Assembly (NCBI GenBank): GCA_016935695.1
Contig: JAFGQL010000087.1
Span: 53,598 to 117,597 of the forward strand
Length of the DNA: 64,000 bases
DNA from: Spirochaetales bacterium
Lineage (GTDB): Bacteria; Spirochaetota; Spirochaetia; JC444; Marispirochaetaceae
Direction of reading: 5' to 3'
This document shows, piece after piece, positions 32,882-39,555 of the stretch. Made by a program: the position numbers and the translations under genes. Within the stretch, counting starts at the first letter, position 1; the number at the start of each line of letters is the position of its first letter. The notes under the pieces are model-generated. The model saw only the letters and a program-made list of their open reading frames with translations. It ran no database searches and was not told the DNA's origin.

Positions 32882-34906
32882 GTGAGAAACTCATTCCTTG
32901 TTCTATTTGTACTATTTTTTGCTCCTCTGGCTTTGCCGGCCCAGAACATAGACATGGAGCTGGTAGAGGCGAATGAAGAATTCCGCTGGGGGGTGACTGC
33001 CTTCCACAGCGGTTATTTTGACAAAGCCCTTTTATCTTTTGAACGGTCATCCGCCTTGAAACCCGAAAACATACTGACCCAGTTCTGGCTGGGTGAAACC
33101 TACCGTAGACTCGGTTTTGAGGAAACGGCATTAAAGATATGGAGCCGTATCGAGGAATCCGGAAATGCTGATCATTTGCTGATCAACAGGATTGATTCCC
33201 TGAATTTCAAACGGGGACTTGGCCAGGAATTGAGTGAAACGGGCACATATATTCCGTCCTACCAAATAAAGGGAAGCTTTGATACCTACTCGTTGTTTGA
33301 GCGTCCAGCGTCGGCAGCGGTGATGGAAGACGGTTCGTATTTTCTTACTTCATTCACAACCAACGAGGTCCTCCACATGAATGTCAATGGAGGGATCCAC
33401 GAGCGGATTCAGGGCGGGCTCCAGGGCTTTGACCACCCGTTCGGGATTGCCTTGAACAGCGGGTATCTTTTTGTCACCGAATTTGAAGCAGACCGGATTG
33501 CCCGCGTAGAGGTAACCAGCGGGTCGATCATGCGTTTCGGCCGTCCCGGGAGGGGAGCGGGGCAGCTCTCAGGTCCCCAGTTCATTGCTGCGGATGATGC
33601 CGGATATCTCTATGTCTCTGAAATCGGGAACCGTCGTGTAAGCAAATTCGATAAGGAAGGCAATTTCCTGTTTTCCTTCGGCACACGGACTTCCGAGTTT
33701 TCCGGAATGAAAGGTCCATCGGGAATTTTGATCCATAACAGGCATGTGTACGTGAACGACAACCGCGAAGGCTGCGTGTGGGTGTTCGATGAAAGCGGGA
33801 ATTTCCTTTATTCTCTCGGAAAGGGGATACTGTCGCACCCGGAAGGTCTTTCCCTGTACGATGCCGGTTCCCTTCTTATTGCCGATACCTCCCGGATATT
33901 CCGGCTGGATGTAAATTCCAGGAAATTCAGTGTTCTTCACGAATTCAATGATAAGAATGTCCGGGTTTTAAGTGCGGCCATGGATGCAAACAGGAATCTG
34001 ATGGCCTTGGATTTTAACGGCAATATGGTTCATTTCCTTACCGAGGTGAATGAATTGTATTCAGGCCTCAGCGTGGATATCGTGAGTATTCAGGCATCGC
34101 GATACCCGCGTGTGCAGGTGATGGTAAAGGTACAGAACAGGATGGGAGAACCATTCACCGGCCTCGAGAGAGCGAATTTCCTCATTACCGAGGCTCAGAC
34201 CGGCATTACAGAATACAGTATGGTGTATACCGGCCAACACAGCAGTGACAAAGGCTATTCTCTCATTGTGGAGAAATCCGCCGACCTTTCCGGTAATTTG
34301 ACAGAGGTAAAGGAAGCTGCGGAAATCCTGGTGGATGGTTTCGGTACACCGGTATATAGCAGCCTTGTAGGGGCAGCCGAAAAAGCGGTCCTGATGGCGG
34401 ATAACCGTCTGAGCGCCGGTAATGTTTCGAATGCGGTATACGATACCGAGGGTACAGGCCGTACCTGGGATGTCGACGGGAGTATCATTCTGGCAGCAAG
34501 CGGGCTTGTCAACAAACCTTTTCGCAAGTCTTTAGTGATGATTACCGGAGGAGTCCTTCCTCCTGACAGCTTTGATGAGTACTCATTGCTGCAGCTGGGT
34601 AATTATCTGGTGAATAACGATATATGTTTTTCTGTTGTCTATATTCGGGAAATGAACCAGCCGCCGAGGGAACTTGAATATCTTGTGCAGAAAACCAACG
34701 GGCAATCCCGGTATCTCTACCAGCCTGACGGTATCCGCGGTATCGTTGATACAGGAAACAGCGTCCGCTCTGGATTATATGTGCTGGAGTACGAAAGCGG
34801 TGCCGACACAGACTTCGGCCGGCGCTATCTATCTGTTGACGTTGAAGCAAGCCTTTTTACGCGTACGGGAAGAGATGAGAAAGGGTATTTTGCGCCGGCT
34901 TTTTAA
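32882..34906 (+). CDS. Exported TPR-NHL-propeller protein with VWA-like C-terminus
   Basis: 674 residues. Signal peptide (RNSFLVLFVLFFAPLALPAQ), a TPR-like pair (about 35-85), then a six-bladed NHL propeller (about 120-400) with strands such as GQLSGPQFIAADDAGYLYVS and NRRVSKFDKEGNFLFSFG. The last 250 residues resemble a von Willebrand A fold (YSLIVEKSADLSGNLTEVKE, VMITGGVLPPDSFDEYSLL), but the metal-binding DxSxS is degenerate. GTG 32882 is the only start that keeps the signal peptide, because an in-frame stop lies at 32858. There is no Shine-Dalgarno; TATACT at 32867-32872 suggests a nearly leaderless mRNA. Probably periplasmic or surface; role unknown. Confidence 0.8.
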   Translation: MRNSFLVLFVLFFAPLALPAQNIDMELVEANEEFRWGVTAFHSGYFDKALLSFERSSALKPENILTQFWLGETYRRLGFEETALKIWSRIEESGNADHLLINRIDSLNFKRGLGQELSETGTYIPSYQIKGSFDTYSLFERPASAAVMEDGSYFLTSFTTNEVLHMNVNGGIHERIQGGLQGFDHPFGIALNSGYLFVTEFEADRIARVEVTSGSIMRFGRPGRGAGQLSGPQFIAADDAGYLYVSEIGNRRVSKFDKEGNFLFSFGTRTSEFSGMKGPSGILIHNRHVYVNDNREGCVWVFDESGNFLYSLGKGILSHPEGLSLYDAGSLLIADTSRIFRLDVNSRKFSVLHEFNDKNVRVLSAAMDANRNLMALDFNGNMVHFLTEVNELYSGLSVDIVSIQASRYPRVQVMVKVQNRMGEPFTGLERANFLITEAQTGITEYSMVYTGQHSSDKGYSLIVEKSADLSGNLTEVKEAAEILVDGFGTPVYSSLVGAAEKAVLMADNRLSAGNVSNAVYDTEGTGRTWDVDGSIILAASGLVNKPFRKSLVMITGGVLPPDSFDEYSLLQLGNYLVNNDICFSVVYIREMNQPPRELEYLVQKTNGQSRYLYQPDGIRGIVDTGNSVRSGLYVLEYESGADTDFGRRYLSVDVEASLFTRTGRDEKGYFAPAF

Positions 34907-35189
34907 CCGCACACATGAATCCTGGGAATCTCTCTGCCGCGGTTGCGGTCTGTGCTGTCACGAAAAAGGGTATCATCACGGTACCTTGTATATCCGTACT
35001 GACAGGACCTGCACGTATCTTACACATAACCGGCGCTGCACCGTGTATTCTGAACGGTTCTCCCGTTGCAGGGATTGCAGAAAACTCACCCTTTTTTCGG
35101 CGCTTTTCACCCCGTATTTACCTTCCATCTGCGGTTACGTAGTCAAATTCCGTCCTTTTAGGAAGTCCAGGAGCCTTTTGTTTTTTTAA
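34875..35189 (+). CDS. YkgJ-family cysteine-cluster protein
   Basis: 104 residues from ATG 34875, overlapping the end of the propeller gene by 32 bases with GGGAAGAG in front. CRGCGLCCHEKGYHHG matches the CxxCxxCC entry of the YkgJ family, then CTYLTHNRRCTVYSERFSRC and RDCRKL supply further Cys. Members are thought to bind zinc or an iron-sulfur cluster. It precedes the Rrf2/NifS/NifU genes by about 110 bases, which fits a metal-cluster theme. A longer in-frame start at 34674 lies wholly inside the propeller gene and is unlikely. Confidence 0.8.
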   Translation: MRKGILRRLFNRTHESWESLCRGCGLCCHEKGYHHGTLYIRTDRTCTYLTHNRRCTVYSERFSRCRDCRKLTLFSALFTPYLPSICGYVVKFRPFRKSRSLLFF

Positions 35190-35235
35190 TTCAGGAACAG
35201 ATCCGGGTGCAGAGAAAGAAAGTTTCGGCAGTATA

Positions 35236-35275
35236 TTGACACAATCCATATAAAACTGGTAGGAATTATAGGAAT
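35236..35275 (+). promoter_or_regulatory. Promoter and direct repeat ahead of the Rrf2 operon
   Basis: TTGACA at 35236-35241 with TAGGAA (35260-35265) 18 bases on as a weak -10. A direct repeat TAGGAAT-TA-TAGGAAT (35260-35266 and 35269-35275) covers the expected start site and is a candidate operator for the Rrf2 protein itself. Confidence 0.45.
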
Positions 35276-35296
35276 AAACACATAGGAGGCCTTTCG

Positions 35297-35737
35297 GTGT
35301 TTTCTGTATCTACTCGGATACGTTACGGACTCAGAGCCTTGGCGTATATTGCCGCCCGGGATACCGAAGAGCCTATCGCTATCCATGCAATTGCCCAGGA
35401 AGAAGATATCTCCCAGAAGTATCTTGAACATATTTTTAATCTCCTTAAGAAGGCCCGGATCGTCCGATCACGCCGGGGCCCGGACGGCGGGTATTTCCTG
35501 GACCGTCAGCCGGAAGATATTTCCGCTTTTGAGATTTTTGACGCGTTGGAGGGGCCGCTGGAAACAGTTGAATGCCAGCTGAGCGATGACTGTGTCAGAA
35601 TGGCGATGTGCAATTCCCGCGATTTCTGGTGCGATTTCAATAATCACATGACCCAGTTTCTTAAGAAAAAAAGCCTTGAAGATGTACTAAAATATAGCAG
35701 TACGGAACATTTTGTGACGAAGGAGATGCAGGTATGA
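35297..35737 (+). CDS. Rrf2-family transcriptional regulator, IscR-like with cluster cysteines
   Basis: 146 residues from GTG 35297 with AGGAGG seven bases before. Winged helix (STRIRYGLRALAYIAARD, then ISQKYLEHIFNLLKKARIVR, SRRGPDGGYFL), the dimer helix, and three Cys in the Cx5Cx5C pattern of IscR (ECQLSDDCVRMAMCNSRDFW), so it can probably hold an iron-sulfur cluster. IscR-type regulators repress iron-sulfur assembly genes when the cluster is loaded. It is the first gene of the cluster operon and its stop overlaps the nifS start by four bases. Confidence 0.9.
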   Translation: MFSVSTRIRYGLRALAYIAARDTEEPIAIHAIAQEEDISQKYLEHIFNLLKKARIVRSRRGPDGGYFLDRQPEDISAFEIFDALEGPLETVECQLSDDCVRMAMCNSRDFWCDFNNHMTQFLKKKSLEDVLKYSSTEHFVTKEMQV

Positions 35738-36915
35738 GAGAAGTATATATGGACCACAACGCGACGACACCCCTCCATCCCAAGGTTCGGGATATCATTG
35801 TTCAGCATGTGGATGTCTATGGCAACCCGTCCAGCATGCATCTGTTTGGAAGAAGGGCTGCCCGGCTGATAGATGAAGCCCGGACACGGATCGCCAGCCT
35901 CATTAATGCATCTCCTGATGAGCTCATTTTTACAGGAGGCGGATCGGAATCCAATAATACGGTCCTGAAGCTTGTTACCTGCGGCGGCGCGAGCTGTCCA
36001 GGCTGCAGCGCCATGCGAAACGAAATTATTACCACCAGTATCGAGCATCCGAGTGTTCTGAATACCTGCAAAGCTCTGGAGCACCAGGGCGTGAAGCTGC
36101 GGTATCTGGATGTAGACAGTCAGGGCCGGATTGATCTGGACCAGCTGAAATCATTTCTGACAGACCAGACAGCCTTGGTTTCCATCATGATGGCCAATAA
36201 CGAAATCGGTACGATTCAGGACATCAAGGCAGCGGTAAAAATCACAAAAGAAAAGTCGGTTCTTTTCCACACAGACGCGGTGCAGGCGGTTGGTAAAATA
36301 CCGGTGGATGTCCGTGACTTAAATGTTGACTTCCTTAGTTTTTCCGGCCATAAATTGAATGCCCCCAAGGGTATCGGCGGTCTGTATGTGAAACGAAATG
36401 CCCCTTACTGTAACCTGATCCACGGCGGACATCAGGAGGAAGGACGCAGGGCAGGGACCTTGAATACCCTTGGTATCATAGCCCTGGGAGAAGCGGCGCG
36501 TATTGCCGAGGAAGAAGGGCCTGGAGAGGCTGCTCGACTGCTGGAGCTGAGAGAATACATCAAAGCCGGCATTCTGCGGAGCATACCCGACGTTCATTTT
36601 AACGGACATCCCGTTCATTCCCTTCCTGGAACGCTGAATGTGTCATTCCGGGGCGCGGAAGGGGAGTCCATTCTATTATACCTGGATATGGACGGGATTG
36701 CCGTGTCAACCGGTTCCGCCTGTGCTTCCGGGGCGCTGGATCCATCCCATGTGCTCATGGCGACAGGGGTAGGACCTGAGCTGGCTCATGGATCAATCCG
36801 AATAAGTCTCGGCTACGGGTCGGGCAGAGAGGATGCTGATTATCTATTGGCAAAACTTCCGCCTGTTATTGAGCGTATACGGAAGATGTCCAGCGTGTAC
36901 GGAATAGCGGGATAA
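35734..36915 (+). CDS. nifS: Cysteine desulfurase NifS/IscS
   Basis: 393 residues. Pyridoxal-phosphate fold of class V: YMDHNATTPLHPKV at the N-terminus, GGGSESNNTVL, NNEIGTIQDI, HTDAVQAVGKI, the PLP Lys in SFSGHKLNAPKGIGGLYV and the sulfur-carrying Cys in VSTGSACASGALDPSH. It removes sulfur from cysteine as a persulfide and passes it to the scaffold encoded next. An extra stretch with several Cys (GGASCPGCSAM, about residue 85-95) is unusual for the family. Overlaps the Rrf2 gene; nifU follows after 37 bases. Confidence 0.95.
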   Translation: MREVYMDHNATTPLHPKVRDIIVQHVDVYGNPSSMHLFGRRAARLIDEARTRIASLINASPDELIFTGGGSESNNTVLKLVTCGGASCPGCSAMRNEIITTSIEHPSVLNTCKALEHQGVKLRYLDVDSQGRIDLDQLKSFLTDQTALVSIMMANNEIGTIQDIKAAVKITKEKSVLFHTDAVQAVGKIPVDVRDLNVDFLSFSGHKLNAPKGIGGLYVKRNAPYCNLIHGGHQEEGRRAGTLNTLGIIALGEAARIAEEEGPGEAARLLELREYIKAGILRSIPDVHFNGHPVHSLPGTLNVSFRGAEGESILLYLDMDGIAVSTGSACASGALDPSHVLMATGVGPELAHGSIRISLGYGSGREDADYLLAKLPPVIERIRKMSSVYGIAG

Positions 36916-36952
36916 TACCCCTTTTGTAATGAAGAAAAAGAAGGAGTAACGC

Positions 36953-37543
36953 GTGAGCGATTGGCTGTATTCACCATTAGTTAAAGAACACTTTATGAAC
37001 CCCAAGAATATACTGGAAGATGAAGCTGCTTTTCATGCAGACGGTTCCGGTATGGTCGGTAATATCAAATGCGGCGACCAGATGCTTATTGTAATCCGTG
37101 TAGAGAATGATATCATCACTGACTGTAAATGGAAGACCTACGGCTGTGCCTCGGCAATAGCCAGTACTTCCATGTTGTCGGAAGTGGTGAAGGGAATGAG
37201 TCTCAAGGATGCCTATACCATTAAGCCGGAACAGATTGTAGATAAGCTGGGAGGACTGCCCGAGCATAAATTCCACTGTTCTGTTCTGGGGGACAAGGCA
37301 TTGCGGGCGGCAATCGATGATTATTACCGGACCCATGGCAGGGAAGGGGAAATTCCCAAAGAAAAAGCGGTGGTCATCTGTCAGTGCATGAATGTGACAG
37401 ATAAAGATATAGAAGAGGCTGTTCAAAAAGGGGTTGCTACGTATCAACAGTTACAGGAGCACACAAAGCTCGGTACGGTGTGCGGCAAATGCAGAACCAA
37501 GGCCGAGGAACTGCTTCATCAGTTCAGTCATTTGTATGGGTAA
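36953..37543 (+). CDS. nifU: NifU-like scaffold: IscU domain plus BFD-like [2Fe-2S] domain
   Basis: 196 residues from GTG 36953 behind AAGGAG. The N-terminal IscU fold has the three scaffold Cys (NIKCGDQMLIVI, TYGCASAIASTSML, KFHCSVLGDKALRAAI) with the stabilising Asp after the first. From about residue 145 it continues into a BFD-like domain (VICQCMNVTDKDIEEAV, GTVCGKCRTKAEELL) with CxC and CxxC ligands for a permanent [2Fe-2S] cluster. Compared with Azotobacter NifU the third, Nfu-type domain is missing. It assembles clusters with NifS and passes them to apoproteins. Confidence 0.93.
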   Translation: MSDWLYSPLVKEHFMNPKNILEDEAAFHADGSGMVGNIKCGDQMLIVIRVENDIITDCKWKTYGCASAIASTSMLSEVVKGMSLKDAYTIKPEQIVDKLGGLPEHKFHCSVLGDKALRAAIDDYYRTHGREGEIPKEKAVVICQCMNVTDKDIEEAVQKGVATYQQLQEHTKLGTVCGKCRTKAEELLHQFSHLYG

Positions 37544-37556
37544 CGGGGGGGCAGGC

Positions 37557-37862
37557 ATGCTCTTTGATGATATACCTTTCACCACGGTAGAGGGCCGTGA
37601 TACCGGCAGGGATTTGAAGGTGTTCGCTTTGACGACCTGCGGTTTCTGCAAACGGGCGATGGCGTTCATGCATGAACAGGGCCCGGCCTTTTCCTATGTG
37701 TATGTAGATGAGCTTGGACCGGATATCAAACAGGAGCTGAAGGACAGGTTCTATAAAGCCTTTGGCGCCAAGATGCTGTTTCCCACCCTGTTGGTCGACG
37801 GGAAGGATTTTCTGCCGGGGTTTATCCGTCTTCATTGGGAAAAGGCCCTTACAGAGATATAA
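37557..37862 (+). CDS. Glutaredoxin-like thiol protein
   Basis: 101 residues from ATG 37557; an earlier ATG at 37536 overlaps nifU. After a short lead, KVFALTTCGFCKRAMAFMHE gives the thioredoxin-fold active site CGFC, then FSYVYVDELGPDI and MLFPTLLVDGKDFLPGF with the conserved cis-Pro (FPT). This looks like the glutaredoxin/NrdH branch. It lies between nifU and a ferredoxin:thioredoxin reductase subunit, so it is a likely thiol substrate of that reductase. GGGGGGG and CAGG precede the start. Confidence 0.87.
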   Translation: MLFDDIPFTTVEGRDTGRDLKVFALTTCGFCKRAMAFMHEQGPAFSYVYVDELGPDIKQELKDRFYKAFGAKMLFPTLLVDGKDFLPGFIRLHWEKALTEI

Positions 37863-37896
37863 TGAAAGTTAAAGTAATTTCTTTCTGGATAAATGT

Positions 37897-38229
37897 ATGA
37901 AGACAGAGAAAGACGCCCGCCGGTTTGCCCTCGCAGTTGCGAAAAACCGCGGTTGGCAGGTCAATAGTGATGATTCTCTTGTGATGCCGGTGCTGGAGGG
38001 CCTCGCGTCCAATTTTAATACGTACGGCTATTTCCAGTGTCCCTGCAGGGATTCCTGGGGAACCCGGGACAAGGACAAGGATATCATCTGTCCGTGCGCC
38101 TATGCCCAGGCCGACATACATGAATACGGCCAGTGTTACTGCGGGTTGTTTGTTTCTGATGCTTTTGTCCGGTCGGGCCGTGAAGCAGACGCCATACCGG
38201 AAAGGCGCCCGGACGAGCTGTACCCCTGA
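37897..38229 (+). CDS. Ferredoxin:thioredoxin reductase catalytic (beta) subunit
   Basis: 110 residues. The family signature of three CxC-type pairs is complete: YFQCPCRDSWGTRDKDKDII, then CPCAYAQADIHEYGQCYCGL. In plant and cyanobacterial enzymes these Cys bind a [4Fe-4S] cluster next to a redox disulfide. The protein uses electrons from ferredoxin to reduce a thioredoxin-like disulfide. The variable (alpha) subunit of photosynthetic organisms is absent, as in anaerobes that carry the catalytic subunit alone. The preceding glutaredoxin-like protein is the obvious partner. Start ATG 37897; no strong ribosome site. Confidence 0.9.
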   Translation: MKTEKDARRFALAVAKNRGWQVNSDDSLVMPVLEGLASNFNTYGYFQCPCRDSWGTRDKDKDIICPCAYAQADIHEYGQCYCGLFVSDAFVRSGREADAIPERRPDELYP

Positions 38230-38272
38230 TCAGCCGCCTGTCGACGGCAGATATCCCTGCTATATATGGTAA

Positions 38273-38308
38273 AGTTGCTTGCATAAACTAATTGTCAAGG
38301 CGTATAGT
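38273..38308 (+). promoter_or_regulatory. Promoter and operator of the ROK regulator
   Basis: TTGCAT (38279-38284), 18-base spacer, TATAGT (38303-38308), six bases before ATG 38315. The 17-mer AGTTGCTTGCATAAACT (38273-38289) covers the -35; its reverse complement equals the 17-mer at the cellobiose phosphorylase promoter (39524-39540) in 14 of 17 positions. Confidence 0.7.
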
Positions 38309-38314
38309 AAGAAT

Positions 38315-39448
38315 ATGCCGACTAGGGGACATTTCAGCAAGGTAAATACCTACCGCGTGTTAAGGACCATTCAAATTTCAAATGGGATCAGCCGGAAGGT
38401 CATTGCCGATAAACTTGGTCTTGATAAATCAACCCTCACAAAGATAGTGTCGAGTCTGATGCAGACAGGCATTATTGTAGAATCACCCAGTGAAAAACCC
38501 GGGCCGGGCGCAGTCGGCAGAAGGCCCATCCTTCTGGATCTGAATCCCCAATTCGGAAATATTGTCGGTTTTGAGATTGACTCGGACCGGGTCCTGGGCT
38601 GCATCATTGACTTTCACGGCAATGTGCTGGTAAAGGAGCATGTGTCCAGGACAGTGACACAGAAAACCATTGTCGGAACCATTGTGAAGGTTTTTGAATC
38701 CCTGAAAAGCCAGTTCAGTACCTTTTCACCGGCCCACACCATTTTAGGTGCGGGAGTCTCCCTGCCGGGGATAATCAATCCTTTCGATGGTATTGTATCC
38801 TTTTCCCATCCCCTCGCGGTCCGGAAGCCCTTTGAGCTGGGATCCATGCTGGAAGAGGCTTTAGGTGTTCCAGTTATACTTGAAAACAACGCCAACTGCG
38901 GGTGCTGGGGAGAACTGTTTTCCCGGAAAGAACGGGACGACGAAGACCTTGTATTTGTATTTATCGATGACAGGAAAAAAGAAGTGCCGGGAATGGCCCC
39001 GTCGGGAATAGCCGTAGGACTCGGGGTCGCGGTTGACGGACGCGTCCGCTACGGAAATAACCACCTGGCAGGGGTGTTCCGTTCTGCCTTCCTGACGCCG
39101 GGAGATAAATCCCAGTTTCATTCAAAGGAAAGGGAAGGAGAATTACGGGAACTCGGCGCAAATATAGCCGTCATCGTCAATACTCTCGCACCTGAACATG
39201 TCATCCTCTACGGAGCCATGTCCGAGCCTTCGTCTATCGCAATCATAAAAGAAGAAATTGCCAAACGGTGGCCTTTCCCCGTGGATCTTCCTTCGGACAT
39301 TATTACCTCACGTCTGCCTGAACCGGGTCTTGCCTATGGTGCTGCCGCGATGTTCATGGAAACACTTTTCTCCATGCCCCGGATACCAAAGGTAGGCGAG
39401 CCGGTGTCGGCTGTGTACCGGGGTAAAGAGCTTTTGTCCCTCTACTGA
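38315..39448 (+). CDS. ROK-family transcriptional regulator (cellobiose-type repressor)
   Basis: 377 residues from ATG 38315. N-terminal winged helix (NTYRVLRTIQISNGISRKVI, then LDKSTLTKIVSSLMQTGII, about 10-60) and C-terminal ROK sugar-binding domain (VGFEIDSDRVLGCIIDFHGN, GVSLPGIINPFDGIV, ILENNANCGCWGELFSRK, AVGLGVAVDGRVRYG). In ROK kinases the motif is NDAN; here it is NNAN, and the usual zinc-binding CGCGRxGCxE block is missing, so it should be a sensor and not a kinase. It stands 108 bases before the cellobiose phosphorylase gene, and both promoters share an operator. An upstream TTG at 38279 lies in the operator and is rejected. Confidence 0.9.
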   Translation: MPTRGHFSKVNTYRVLRTIQISNGISRKVIADKLGLDKSTLTKIVSSLMQTGIIVESPSEKPGPGAVGRRPILLDLNPQFGNIVGFEIDSDRVLGCIIDFHGNVLVKEHVSRTVTQKTIVGTIVKVFESLKSQFSTFSPAHTILGAGVSLPGIINPFDGIVSFSHPLAVRKPFELGSMLEEALGVPVILENNANCGCWGELFSRKERDDEDLVFVFIDDRKKEVPGMAPSGIAVGLGVAVDGRVRYGNNHLAGVFRSAFLTPGDKSQFHSKEREGELRELGANIAVIVNTLAPEHVILYGAMSEPSSIAIIKEEIAKRWPFPVDLPSDIITSRLPEPGLAYGAAAMFMETLFSMPRIPKVGEPVSAVYRGKELLSLY

Positions 39449-39496
39449 AATCAATTACAGAATCTTCACGCATCCGGTTTTTGGGATTCCACCTTC

Positions 39497-39540
39497 TTGA
39501 CATCAACGCCAATATGTACTAATAGTTGATAAAAGCAACT
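39497..39540 (+). promoter_or_regulatory. Promoter and operator of the cellobiose phosphorylase gene
   Basis: TTGACA (39497-39502), 17-base spacer, TAATAG (39520-39525). Over the -10 and start site lies AGTTGATAAAAGCAACT (39524-39540), the centre of a longer perfect palindrome AATAGTTG-N7-CAACTATT (39521-39543). A repressor bound here would block RNA polymerase. Confidence 0.75.
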
Positions 39541-39555
39541 ATTGAAGAGGTTTCC

